Assembly: GCA_019918135.1 (NCBI GenBank)
Contig: WBZZ01000007.1
Location: forward strand, 96,001 to 160,000
Length of the DNA stretch: 64,000 bases
Direction of reading: 5' to 3'
Origin: Paulinella micropora
Taxonomy: Eukaryota > Cercozoa > Imbricatea > Euglyphida > Paulinellidae
Shown here: piece after piece, positions 20,086-30,936 of the stretch
Layout of the letters: every line of letters starts with the position of its first letter
How positions within the stretch are numbered: position 1 is the first letter of the stretch
Program-made: the position numbers and the translations under genes
Notes under the pieces: model-generated
Databases searched by the model: none
Told to the model about the DNA's origin: nothing
What the model saw: only the letters and a program-made list of their open reading frames with translations

Positions 20086-21500
20086 GGTGTTCAAAGACAC
20101 GATCATCAAGCTCGTCACAAAGATCTAACGTCAGCTGTTCGAGGTTGGGTAATTGAAGACAATTTCCAACACCGGCAGAGGTGACAGCTGTCTGGGATAG
20201 ATCTAGGACCCGCAGATTTTCTAGGTGCTGCAGCTGGTGTACTGCCTCGTCAGTGACTTGCGTGCAAGAGTAGAGGTTTAAATGTCGCAGTTCATTTGGC
20301 AGATGTTGGAAGCAGGCTTCGTTAAGACCGGTGCAGTCCCAAAGACTAACATACCGCAGGTTGCGCAGGCCCGACAAATAGCGGAAACCCGCGCCCGTGA
20401 GACTAGTACAACCGTCCAGAGATAAGTTTTCCAAGTACCCTAGAGAACATAGGTGTCGGAGCCCCTCGTCAGTCAGAAATCGATTGCGTCCTAGGTTAGA
20501 TAGCGCAACTTGGCCAGGGCCGAGAGCGGGCTCAGCGACCGCCTGCTGAGCGTGCAGTTGCGGAGCTGCAGATTTTGGAGCTCGGTGAGGCTCTCCAGAA
20601 ACCCAACATGAGTCAGTTGGTCGAGAAAGCTAAGATCTAGGTAAAGCAGGCCTGCCAGGCCGGACAATCTTGCCAAGCCTTCTCCCGTAATGCCGTAACA
20701 ATGGGCGAGTTTGAGCCGCGTTAACCTTCGCAGACCGGCCACCACGGCCGGCGCGTTGTTCGTGAGACGTACACAGAACGCCAGATCCAAGATCTGCAAT
20801 TCAGTGAGGACGCCAGCCAGCTGAGGTCCGCGAGCGTGCCGCAGCCACGCAGGCTGAGCTGCCGCAGGCAGCCGCCGGCGGACGCGACTATCCACGGGCT
20901 GCTTAGGAACGGGTTGAGTCCGGCAAGCAACAAGGTGCGCGGTTGAACCTCGCTCACGCAAACTGCTAGCGCTTCGGAGCTGACGTGCTGGCAGTGATCG
21001 AGGCTCAGCCAACGGTCGCACCAAGCCCCTGCAGGTTGCCCCGCGCTAGCTAGACCGTCCTCCTTGGGTTCTAGCACCGGCTCCCTGGACCCCAGCCTCT
21101 GCAAACCAGTGACCTTCGCGGCTTGTGCTAGGTCGAGATTCACAATATTACAGGGGAGCAACAGGCTGTGCACGCAAGTGTTGGCGGCCTGGATCTGTGC
21201 CAGGATCAAGTGCCTGTCCGCCGGCCGCTTTTTGTCGATGGTGACGCTAGTGATTTCGCGCCATTCAGCCCACCGTGCGGGCGGGATCGGGGGGGATGTT
21301 GCGCCGACCTTCAGGGTCGACCAGCTTCCGGGGCGCGGCATGTCCCACGTTTTCTTGCACAACCCTATCCAAACCGCATACAGCCAGGCAGGGCCGTCGG
21401 ACACCAGAGGAAAGACCATTTCCCACACGTCGGCGGGCAGTTCCAAAAAATTGCACACGTCGGTGGGCCCCTCCACTTTTCGGCGCTTGCGCACGGACAT
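20045..21500 (-). CDS. F-box / leucine-rich-repeat protein (frame changes near 20810 and 20505)
   Basis: The N-terminus is MSVRKRRKVEGPT, a basic nuclear-type start, followed by an F-box (FLELPADVWEMVFPLV, then VWIGLCKKTW). Then come LRRs of the cysteine-containing kind: CLRQLSLRGCGTLADL; after a shift near 20810, LTELQILDLAFCVRLTN and LTRLKLAHCYGITGEGL; after a shift near 20505, ENLSLDGCTSLTGAGF, RHLNLYSCTQVTDEAV and LEQLTLDLCDELDDRVF. Proteins of this plan recruit substrates to SCF ubiquitin ligases; that role is inferred from the family. The frame runs out at 20045 inside the S/T repeats of the next gene, so its natural C-terminus is lost, fused or shared. Start at 21500 is supported by the F-box position. 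Confidence 0.75.
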
Positions 21501-22061
21501 TCTTGGGTGGCGGAACTCGGTTCCCTTTTTTTTCTTTTAGAGTAAACAAAAAAAAAGATTAATTTTTCTCCAAGCCCCTGAGGAGGGGAAAGACAGGCGA
21601 AAGAGAGAGCAATAAAAAGAAGGAAAGGGAAACGGCAGGCCCCGCGCGCCACAGACACAAGTGGCACGTGAGAAAAGGAAGGGGGGGGGGGGGCGAAATG
21701 AGGTCTCGTGGCTGGGACAAAGCAAAAATTCTAGCCTAGCAGACCTTTTTTTTGGGGGGGGGGGGGGTGGCCCGCCCCCCCCCCCCAAGGTAGAAGGTTC
21801 AGTTCCGTAAAAAAAAAAGGTCGAGGAGCTCCAGCACCTATTAGGGGTCGAACCAGACGCACACGAATAAAGACGCGGTCCATATGCGCTTGGTTTGATA
21901 TTGGCAACCCTTTAGCACACATCAGTAGCGCCGCTGCTAGTATCGGAGAACAAGGTGACAGCAAAAGAAAAAGCTCGATGAAGTGCAATGACCGTGCTGC
22001 TCAACTTTTATTTGACTAGCTTTGTAAATTGCTGTGACGGCGCTGGCTGAGATGAAAAGTG

Positions 22062-22106
<45 letters not shown>

Positions 22107-22349
22107 GGAAAGTTTCTTATAGGAAATTATTGTTTGTACAAAAAACATTTGCTCCCTCTACCTGCCCCCTTCTCAATTCTTTTTTTGCTGCCAAATAACC
22201 CTTTTTTGTTCTTCTTTCCCCCCCCCCCCCCCCCTTACGTACGCAGCTCCCCCCCCCCAGCCCCCGGCGGCAGAAAATATAACTTGGCGCCCCCCCCTGC
22301 CTCAAGCCCGTTACCCCACAGAAAATACTGTTTCCCCCCCCCTCCATCC
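21501..22349. other. Intergenic with homopolymers and (GA)n
   Basis: Contains G runs (21680s, 21755-21767), C runs (21775-21786, 22219-22234) and a (GA)n microsatellite at about 22062-22101. No gene recognised. Confidence 0.6.
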
Positions 22350-23525
22350 GGTGGCACCCGTGGTGCCACCTAAACCGTAAAAAACAGGTCGACCCCCCCA
22401 CCCGTGGTTTTTGGGTGGGGGCTGTTTTTTCTGCCTTGGAACTGTGGAAGTGGAACTATTATCGATAGACATGATCTATTCTCGTTTCCTTTTTATACAT
22501 ATAATTACTGGTTTGCTCCGGGCTTCGCCCGGAGTTAACCGCTGTTAAAGTTCCGAGGAGACATTTCGCTTTTACGGTAGTCCGGTCGGCGCGGCGTAGC
22601 CGTGCCGGCGGAGCCGGCGCGTGTTTGATCCGGCGTCTGGTTAGGCCTAGGTTGGAAATTTGGGAAAATCGAAAGATCTTCCCAACTTTCAAACTCCCGC
22701 CCACCCTTCCCTTGTTTTGTTTTTGTTTGTCCTTTGCTTCTGTCTGCTCTGGGCTTTTGGTGGTGTTCGGTGATCGCTGGTGGCCTCCGCTGGTTCTGCT
22801 CGCTCCGACTTCGTCGCGTCTCCCTTGGACTGTTTTGGTGCTACCTTCGGTTGTTGCCGTGAACAACTAGTCACTAGGTTAGCCTGCTCATTGTGCTTGG
22901 TGCCTTCCCTTGTTTAGTGTAGGTTTGTTCCGGTCCTTGGGATTGTTCAGTCGCTCTAACATTAGTTTGCCGTCCGCTCTCCCCTCCTCCACCCGGTTTC
23001 TCTGTCCGGCTTTAATAGATAGTGTTATTCCATTTCTTTGTTTTTTCCTTCCACTATCCCCTCCTCCACCCGGTCTTCTTAGTTGACTAGTAGAGCGTGC
23101 CGGTATTTGTAATGTTCGGTTTCAGTACTCAAGTTTTTAGGTGCGGCTGTCTGTGTTCCGAGTGGACATCAGAGCCGTCAACTTTTAGTCTTTTGTAAAC
23201 TTGAGTCCTGAACTATTTTAGCCTAGCCCCTTTCCCTCAACACTACTCCGACGAGTTCGGAAGGTTAGGCCAATAAAGCTTTTCTGTTCTCTTACTAAGT
23301 AAATTCGAAACTACGATACGGAAACTTTAACTTCTATACTATAAAAGAAGGTATAGTAGTTATATAGGATAGAAGTTATATGTATAAAAAGGAAAAGGGA
23401 ATAGATCATGCCTATCGATATTAATAGTTCCACTTCCACAGTTCCAAAGGCAGAAAAACAGCCCCCACCCCAAAAACCAGGGGGGGGGGGTTTTGCACCT
23501 GTTTTTTACGGTCTAGGTGGCACTG
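22350..23525. mobile_element. Foldback/MITE-like element with ~145-bp terminal inverted repeats
   Basis: The left arm (22362-22503) and right arm (23377-23525) are complementary over almost their full length with scattered differences: GTGCCACCTA(A/G)ACCGT, GGTGGGGGCTGTTTTT, GGAACTGTGGAAGTGGAACT and ATGATCTATTC all recur inverted. The outer edge on the left is itself a palindrome, GGTGGCACC-CGT-GGTGCCACC. The ~870-bp centre has a perfect hairpin (CTCCGGGCTTCGCCCGGAG, 22515-22533) and pyrimidine-rich sequence. A minus frame at 22459-22866 is Lys/Arg/Ser-rich but not recognisable. No transposase is visible, so it is non-autonomous if mobile. Confidence 0.75.
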
Positions 23526-23706
23526 TCCCCGGGAAGTTGGGGGGCGGTTTTGCACGTGACTTTTACGGGCCCGGGTGGCACCGGGCCCCGGAGGTTGGCC
23601 ACCGGGCGCAAAAGTGCCCCCCCCCCTGTGCAAATTTGTGCTAATAGTATGGCAGAAGATGAATTTTCTTTACTTTAAAAACTGTGATCACGTGCATTAC
23701 ATCGGC

Positions 23707-26391
23707 TTAGCTTCTGCTCGCAAGCACACTGGTTGGTGTGCCTAAAATTTTGATTTTGCAATAAGCTAGCTGCTCTGCTTGCGTTACATCGGCTTGTAAG
23801 GTCTCTGTCGCAGGATTCCAAAGCAGATGCGTAGCTAAATCTCTCTTGATATAGTTTAGGCTCTGGCCGGTGAAGTTCCCGCGCCTGTTTTCTGAACACC
23901 AGATGTTGTAGGCCTGTCGCCACCTGTCTGATTTCCAAGTCTTGGGGCAGCCAGGGTCGGTGTCAAAGCCCGTCCACTTTTCAATCTGTTCGTGCATAAA
24001 CTGCACGTGTAAGGGGCTGCTTGAAAATGCACTTAACCAATAAAGCTCCGTGTTGTATAAACCGTCGCGTCTTAGATCTAACGTTTCAACCCTTGTATCC
24101 ACGTAGCGGAAGAAGTGATAGGCCAGCACCTCATCGGGAAGGGCATGCAACGCAGCAAAGCACTGTTTCGTTTCATGGGACCGCGTTCGTCCTGGACACT
24201 GGCACGAATATATAGCGCCGATCGCCATTCTCGACCCGCACAGTTTCGGGGTGGTTGCTTAGAAACATGAGCCCGCTGCGGTCCGATGTGCTGAACAGCG
24301 GCAGGAACTTTGGGTTTATGTTCTGCCTTTTGGAAGTTATTTTGTCCTTGATAGTGTTGCAGCCCGCCTTGTTTGTACTGTACTCCTTCTTCCGAGACCA
24401 CCAAGATTTTCCCTGCCAGGTGGGAATTATGTTTGCCGAAGATCTTGTCTGGCTTGGAAGTGACAAAGAGCCAGTTTTCGCCTACCACGCGGCTCAGCAC
24501 CTCAATCAGAGTGCTTTTGCCCGCGCCCTGATCGGAGATGAAGACCAGAGCTTGCTCGGGCGTAGCAGGTTTTGGAACCATTTTTCTAGGTAGAGGTACA
24601 TCTCCTCGCTGCCGCCGGCCAAGATATTGCGCATGTACTCACGCAAGGGTGCGGCCTTGGCTGCTATGGCGGTGTCGTCTAGCCCAGCGTTGGTCATGTA
24701 CGCATCTATCTGCGGGGGTGTCACGCGGAAGCCTGTGAAGAAGTTGATCCACCGCGAGCTCTGGACACTGCCAATAAAATTGTCGGCAGCCTCATCCGTC
24801 GCGTTGAAAAAATAGTCTATTCCGCCCGCTGTGCGGTGGAGTCGGTTATCAAGCCACGCCCGCATCACTGTGCTGGCAATGCGCTTGGGGCTTTCTTGTA
24901 GCGCGACTTGCCCGGAAAGGACATAGCGTCGGGCGGCAGCTCGACTCTGCAGGTGCGGCCGCGGACCTCGAACGCTTGTATGTCTTCAGCTACCCAGATT
25001 TTCTCTCCGCCGTCCAGCACATGAAGCACGGCGTAAATGCGCCGGCCCAGAGCACTTATCTCGCAAGTGTAGGCGTTGAGAAAGGAAGTAAGCCTCTTCA
25101 TGAGAGCGTGACGCGCTGTTTGGTACCTTTTTCTAAAAAGGCTCTCGATAGTCATCCTCGACTCCTCGGCAGTGACTGGCTCAAACCTGCGGCAATCTTG
25201 CGCACCCTTCTGCCAGTGAACAAAGAAGCATTCTATTGCGTCGTTCAGGGCCTCTCTCCTTTGTTCAATTGCATCCTCTAGTTTAATGGATGGTAGATGC
25301 TCCCCAACGTAGTTTTTGTCCCGTCTGCGCGTGTCATCCAACTGTTTCAGCCAGTGCTCAAGCCTTTCCGCGTAATCCTCGTCTGATTCTCTTGCTTCTT
25401 CATCGTCCTCGTCCTCTTCCTCTTTGTTGCCATCTTGATCGACCGGGGGCTGACCGGTTTTGATTTCGAAGGCCACGGCCCCCCGCTCGCTGCACCGGGA
25501 TGAAAAACAAAACCGTGGGATGATTTTGTTGAGGCTCTTGTTGATAGCCAAGACCTCAGGGGTAAGGCCAGCTGTATCGCAGGATCGCCATAAGACATCG
25601 TACGGCGTGCAGCCCGAGCTCCCGGCACCAGCCCTCCGTCCGTGGGCAGCGCCTGATAATGTCCAACCAACCGGCTGGCAGCGGACACGCCTTGCTTTCT
25701 AGCCAGGCTGCAAAGAAGCTTTGCCACTCTTCCTTGCTCTCTGGCCGGGCGGCAAAGAGCTCTTGCCATTGTTGATCATAAATTGCTTCGCTGCGGAAGA
25801 GGCGGGCTCTGTCGGGAAGCACTGTGTTGAGCGCTTCATCGAGATCAAGGAGCTCTTGCAGTTTTCCCCGTTCACGCTCGGCGCATTATCCACACTGTTG
25901 GCAGGCTCCACCAAAAACCTCAAGGCCTCCACAATGTTTTGCACTACTTCGAGAGGCACATTCGCAAGATTAAACGACAAATAAAAATTATTTGAGCCCC
26001 AGGGCGCATTGAAGAACAAAGCGTGGATTGAAAAGTTTCGCCCAGCCTTTTTTTTTCTCTCCGCTTCGCTCGGCCTTGGTGTTTGTTTGCCCCCTGCGGG
26101 TGTTAGAAACAAGATACGCGGAGTTCTGTGCTCTCGTATTGGCCCTGTCAGACTGTAATAAGTATCAACATTTCGATCTGCATTAGTTGTCGTGCCACAA
26201 GCTCCGGGATCTCTCGTCACAAAAACCTTGCGCTCTGACCTCTCCTGTTTTAGCACCAGCGGAACAACGTTTGTGGTCCACCAGCTTTCCGGGACCGGTT
26301 GTTGCTTGTTTTTTCTCCATTCGCGCAGACTAGCTCGTAATTCATCTATTGGGCACCACTGCCACAGGTTTTGCGAAGCAGGACGATCCTA
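23707..26391 (-). CDS. Superfamily 3 helicase of virus/plasmid type, with N-terminal region; broken frames
   Basis: Overlapping minus frames give one product in order. The N-part runs from ~26391 (WCPIDELRASLREW) through NNFYLSFNLANVPLEVVQN, YDQQWQELFAARPESKEEW and an acidic stretch (DEDDEEARESDEDYAERLE) at 25430-25370. Then NFFTGFRVTPPQID and YMRNILAGGSEEMYLYLEKW lead into the ATPase: Walker A SDQGAGKST, a Walker-B-like ILVVSEE, then after a shift IKDKITSKR, FLSNHPETVRVENGDRRYI (motif C Asn and arginine finger) and a C-terminal helical part to 23707. Order and spacing fit the DUF5906/primase-associated SF3 helicases of viruses, virophages and plasmids, which unwind DNA at replication origins. 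Frame changes lie near 25830, 25560, 24870, 24580, 24440 and 24210. The 5' end stops where a gypsy-like region starts. Likely a relic of an integrated virus or self-replicating element. Confidence 0.7.
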
Positions 26392-26478
26392 AGGGAGGGT
26401 CTGCCAACAGGTGGTCACGCTGATGGACCTCCCCTCGGATGATAACGACGAGGAAGCCCAAAAGCAATACTTTAAGGA

Positions 26479-28578
26479 ATGTCCTTTCAGTCTGTATATT
26501 CCTCGACAACAAGGGATATAACATATCGCGCCTTATATTGGCCCAGGTTACATCGACTGTCAAGTCGTTCATACCTTTGCAGGTGTCACTATAAAAACCA
26601 TGAACGCCTGCCATCAGGAGCGTGGCACGGCCTTTCCCAGCCCGAGAATGTCCTCCTGTCGGAATGCATCGTTTTTGTTCCTTGCTTGCAAGGACCAGCC
26701 CCTATACAAACCAACCCCCAGGATGATTGGATGTGCATCGACAAACGCACCGAAGTGGATGCTTTTCACGATCGCTTTCACAAAAACCCTGCGGTAACCA
26801 ACCGCTGCAACATCCCGTTCGTCGAAACGAACCGTACCCCGAAACATATCAGTAATTTGCTGAACGGTCTCCCTCTCAAGTTGGTATTGCCGGCCATGGT
26901 TATGAATCGGACCCCACTGACGATGTTTCACCATGCGCCGGTTTGGGGACGATCCAGAGCTCATTGAGCCTCAATTCTGGCTTTTGGGTTGGACCAGGAA
27001 GACCCGATATTCGACACCCTGCTTTTCAGGCATTACATATCATACTCGCACGAACGACCACATGGTTTAATGGGACAGAGTGTGTCTCAGCAGATTATGA
27101 ACCACGTAGTCCCATTTCCATGGTCCCACACTGTATCGATGGAACCGGTACGATCAAGGGGGAGCATAGGACGGCATGATGAAGACTATCTCGCTGCCCT
27201 ATTTTCGTACGATACCATTTTGCCTTTGAGCACTTATGGCAGTGGTTTGCATGTCTCTACTATCTTTTTCGATTGCCATCGAATTCTGCCATAAGATACT
27301 GCACACACCCACATGATATCAAGCGATCTATCGGATTTTCACGCTCGACTTTCTCCTTTTTCGCGGATCTGCCGGCGAACTATTTCGCAAACATGGACAT
27401 GACAATTTGTTTTACGGACAAATATCATCCCATCCTCCCGACAGACCAGTGGGATGTAAGTCCCAATGGAGGCATACTCGCGCGCCTCTTCACTGATAGC
27501 CCGGACAGAAAAATACTGGAGCAAAAGCTGAACCTGTTAAATCAACCTTCCTTATTTATGGAAGCGCGATGGACCAGGGGTATAGACACTTTAGCCCCGG
27601 TACAGGACTATCTTCTTCAGAACCTGCCTTCTTCGGCACACGACCAGAGGTGGTACTGTACAACCACAGCAAATGTCCCCTTTTTCATACACGCAGACAG
27701 AGGTGCGGGCACTGCAGCATATGCTCAACGTGCCGGCTTACGAGGAAACCCAGGTCGTAGTGCACCCAAGCACGTATTCACCTTGTCTTGCAGACATCTT
27801 GAATCCGTATTCGAGGGCACTGCGTGCCAAGGGCTACCCCTACGGTGTCCCATCCATACAGGATGAAATGGACATCAAGGAAATGATACCAAACATCGTG
27901 CGTCTCGATCTTGCCTCGACCTATCTTGGCACTCGGGTAGACCTCCTGGATCCACGTGATATAGCGGCCTATCTAACCCTTCCGCTAGTCCTCGTTGATC
28001 CTGGTTGGGAGTCAGTCTCTTCCTGGAACACACATTACCGTCTTGAGTTTGCGATGCTCCAAAACGTCATCCTTCAGCAGGACGCGGACATGTTTTCCAC
28101 GAACGGGCAACTTCCCCCCGCTCCGGTGACTGGAAGGCCGGAGACGACCTATCCAGTCCTCAGGCTCTCCAAGAATTTGGACCACCGATGGAAACTCAGA
28201 GCTCGGCAGGATCCCACCCCTTCGCCCTTTTCACCTGCTGCCCCCACATCATTATCGCAAGCACCATCAACATACTTGCCATCATCGCCACTAACGACAT
28301 ATTTTTCATCATCGTCATCATCGTCATCATCGTCATCATCGTCATCATCGTCATCATCGTCAGATCGTCTTCATCTTCCTCACAGGGTCCTCCCACACTT
28401 CCTTCCGCGGTGTCAGCCGTGGAAGGAGCGCATGCTATACGATTTACAATCACAGGTCCTAGATCTCTTCAGCCGACGTCACGCCTCTGGGGATTTCAGA
28501 TCCCTTCCTCACGCGCCTCTCGGAGTCAGCTGGAGGAAGGGTCTCCGTCTGACCGCATCTCCTTCTCTCCGCGCATAA
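26479..28578 (+). CDS. Gag-like polyprotein region (frames change several times)
   Basis: Successive + frames (26479-26967, 26989-27294, 27273-27866, 27673-28578) give protein-like sequence with no in-frame low complexity until ~28300. Examples are TDKYHPILPTDQWDVSPNGG and IVRLDLASTYLGTRVDLLD. A TCATCA/TCG trinucleotide run (28304-28363) makes a poly-Ser stretch. Called gag-like only by its place upstream of the RT; no capsid signature was recognised. Confidence 0.4.
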
Positions 28579-29471
28579 TGATTTCATCCCGCTCGAATCC
28601 ACGCGGCCTCTCATCTGCTGATTCGATATCACAGCGGCGATTGGAATACACTAGAGCGCGTGATGAGGATGAGGAAGAGAAAGAGGAATACGAACGTCAA
28701 GGACGTAGCGGCAAGGATGAAAGAGAAGACTCTCCGCCCGCCGACGAAGACGCGGATACCGGCAGAGGTCGTTCCAGCAAGCGGATAGGCCGGAAATACA
28801 AGAAGCCCAAGACCACCTGCCAGCCCGACCGACGACGACGTAGTCACGACGACGACTACAAAGACGGTTCCTCATCCTCCTCTTCCTCATCTTCTTCTTC
28901 TTCATCTTCCTCCTCCAGCTCTGCTCCAGCCCCGAGCGCAACATCGGGTAGTCGGACGACAGATAAGCAGGAGAAGACGGAGGATAAGAATAAGAACAAG
29001 GAACGGAGTAAACGAGGCAGCCGCGGCCAAGCCCATAAGGTACGCACATGGCACTATCATGAAGTAGCCTACGACCGCCAAGGTAGACGGTACCTTCGGA
29101 CTGTGTCACAAGGTGAACGAAAGCCCATACGCCCTCAACACCAAGCACAACAGCAGCGTATGCGACTGGTCATGATCCATGGCTGGGAAAACCCGGTCCA
29201 GAGATGGACTACGGGTATTCCGGCTCGGAGAAATGCACCCCGAAGCACACTGCCAAGGCGTGGTCCGAGACGCGTGCGGAGCGAGCCTAGCCTGCCCCGA
29301 CCGGCTTACCGCCGACTCCAGAACTTAGTTCCCGAGACGCGCAGCAATATATATGCACCACGCGCAACCCGTCTCAGGCAACAACGCACGACAGTGCTAC
29401 CAACCCACTCGATGCTTATGCTCCGAACAATGGCTGGCCCACAATGTCGATCGCCCCCTTCTCCGGGATAG
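28188..29471 (+). CDS. Arg/Ser/Glu-rich basic retroelement ORF
   Basis: The frame is useful from about 28560: a charged segment (RARDEDEEEKEEYERQG), a basic block (GRGRSSKRIGRKYKKPK, then PDRRRRSHDDDYKDG), a poly-Ser run (28867-28918) and a second basic block (KNKNKERSKRGSRGQAHK). Such composition suits a nucleic-acid-binding gag tail (nucleocapsid-like), but there is no CCHC knuckle. It overlaps the previous frame by ~390 bp, which fits a frameshift between the two. Confidence 0.4.
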   Translation: METQSSAGSHPFALFTCCPHIIIASTINILAIIATNDIFFIIVIIVIIVIIVIIVIIVRSSSSSSQGPPTLPSAVSAVEGAHAIRFTITGPRSLQPTSRLWGFQIPSSRASRSQLEEGSPSDRISFSPRIMISSRSNPRGLSSADSISQRRLEYTRARDEDEEEKEEYERQGRSGKDEREDSPPADEDADTGRGRSSKRIGRKYKKPKTTCQPDRRRRSHDDDYKDGSSSSSSSSSSSSSSSSSSAPAPSATSGSRTTDKQEKTEDKNKNKERSKRGSRGQAHKVRTWHYHEVAYDRQGRRYLRTVSQGERKPIRPQHQAQQQRMRLVMIHGWENPVQRWTTGIPARRNAPRSTLPRRGPRRVRSEPSLPRPAYRRLQNLVPETRSNIYAPRATRLRQQRTTVLPTHSMLMLRTMAGPQCRSPPSPG

Positions 29472-30013
29472 CTGCGTTTCCGACCACACTTCCCTCAGCA
29501 TGAGCCGGAGATGTGCAGGACGCAGTGACAACCCACGGAGCCCTATCCGGACCCCATCATGCCCCATATTGTGGGCCAGCTATTGTTACCGCATGATCGG
29601 GAACAACCCCCGATCAGCGGTCTAGACTGGCTCTCTATGAACATGACTTCTGACCAGATATTTTACTTGTCACACCAGATGACATCACAGGCCTATTCCC
29701 AGACCCCGTTTTGATGCTTTCAGAGCGATTATGCCGACAGTACATAGATGAACAGAAGGAAAAGAAGGCCGAACAGAAGGAAAAGAAGGCCGAAAAACGG
29801 CCCGGCTACTATTAGCTCCAACCTCACTCCCCTCAGAAGAAAAGAGCGAAAAACTTTCTAGAGCATTACAGCGACCGATTCCATGAAAAGGCTGGCTGTT
29901 TTACGCACACCTTTATCTCTTTGAAGCTACGTCCAGGCGCACAGCCTATTTGGGTTCCCTGCCCTAGATGAACGCCTGCTGTCAGAGAGTTCCTGACCCA
30001 GTGGGCAGACGAT

Positions 30014-30604
30014 ATGCTTGCTACTGACCGCTATAGTTTTGCCTCTCCTAATTCTGAGTGGGCTACTAGACCGTGCCCTGTAGGCAAGTTTAACTCCCTC
30101 TTGCAGGATCATTTCAAAGGCATCCGCATGGTATTCGACTACCGCGCGGTTAACGACCGGCTCATCCTTCCGGTCCCCGGCCTTCCTAACCCCGATCATC
30201 ACCGTGAGCTCTTCGTGGGATACAACTATCTCTCCGCGTTGGACATATTTGATGGTTTTTCGCACCTGAAGATCGACCCTACAGACGGTAGCCGCGAAAT
30301 CCTCGTCGTATGGACTCCTCGTGGACTTCTAGTCCCCAACTATATGACGCAGGGTATCCACCGCGCCCCTTGTGACTTCCAACGCGCAGTCGACAAGTCC
30401 TTTGGCAATCTCCCTTTTTGGGGTCAGACGGCTGCAGCATACATCGACGACGTACATTTGGCTCCCGACGACTTCGACATCCATATGAACCAACTGGAGA
30501 AGCTCAAGGAGGCTGCGGAGGCAGCCGGCTGTTACTTCGCCGCGGACAAGCTACGCATTGGCTACAACTCACTTCCCGTGCTCGGCAAAGTCTGCAGCAC
30601 GTGA
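30014..30604 (+). CDS. Reverse transcriptase domain, Ty3/gypsy type (truncated)
   Basis: Shows the RT blocks in order: IRMVFDYRAVNDRLI, YLSALDIFDGFSHLKID (first catalytic Asp), TQGIHRAPCDFQRAVD and AAYIDDVHLAPDD, with YIDD as the catalytic pair, then AGCYFAADKLRIGYNSLPVLG. The spacing between blocks is that of gypsy-type elements. It stops at 30604, before thumb, RNase H and integrase. Upstream in frame, TPAVREFLTQWADDMLATDR is the usual pre-RT segment after a stop. Confidence 0.8.
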   Translation: MLATDRYSFASPNSEWATRPCPVGKFNSLLQDHFKGIRMVFDYRAVNDRLILPVPGLPNPDHHRELFVGYNYLSALDIFDGFSHLKIDPTDGSREILVVWTPRGLLVPNYMTQGIHRAPCDFQRAVDKSFGNLPFWGQTAAAYIDDVHLAPDDFDIHMNQLEKLKEAAEAAGCYFAADKLRIGYNSLPVLGKVCST

Positions 30605-30936
30605 AAGACGAAGACTGAATATATTCGCTGATGACGGAGACTGGCGCTCCCTGAGTTCCTCGTAGGTCGTGCTTCGAGGCACGACGCGAACTGCGTTTTT
30701 TTCAGCGATTTAGCCATGCTCGCTAACCCAGTAAGTCAGCCGGATAGTAATGTTGGTCTCAGCCATTTCTTATTCTACTTTGCAACTAACAACAAGACAA
30801 AAAATCTTGCCAATGTGCTTTTTTTATTAAACTGCACAGAAAACAAGAAAGCAATATATACACAAACAATTAAAATAAAGCAAACAATAATGTCATATAA
30901 CGCATGGTGCGGGATGCATAATACAACAAAGCAAAG
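30605..30936. other. Junction of the gypsy and copia fragments
   Basis: Non-coding. No copia LTR (TGTTAGAC start) or polypurine tract is found here, although the 3' LTR of the minus-strand copia element would be expected. A GTCGTGCTTCGAGGCACGAC hairpin lies at about 30666-30685. Confidence 0.5.

Larger units (their letters stand above)
26400..30604 (+). mobile_element. Ty3/gypsy-type retroelement fragment, + strand
   Basis: A run of + frames ends in a reverse transcriptase domain at 30014-30604. Upstream is a long gag-like region followed by an Arg/Ser-rich part. No LTR, protease, RNase H or integrase was found; the RT is cut just after its YIDD region, where a copia element begins in the opposite strand. 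Several frame changes are present. Confidence 0.65.

Noticed and set aside
18019..20184. 721-codon + frame with VAERLAEAE repeats and a Cys-Pro run
   Set aside because: Antisense of the Ser/Thr repeats. The minus frame has the N-glycosylation sites, membrane helix and stop-transfer that make biological sense.
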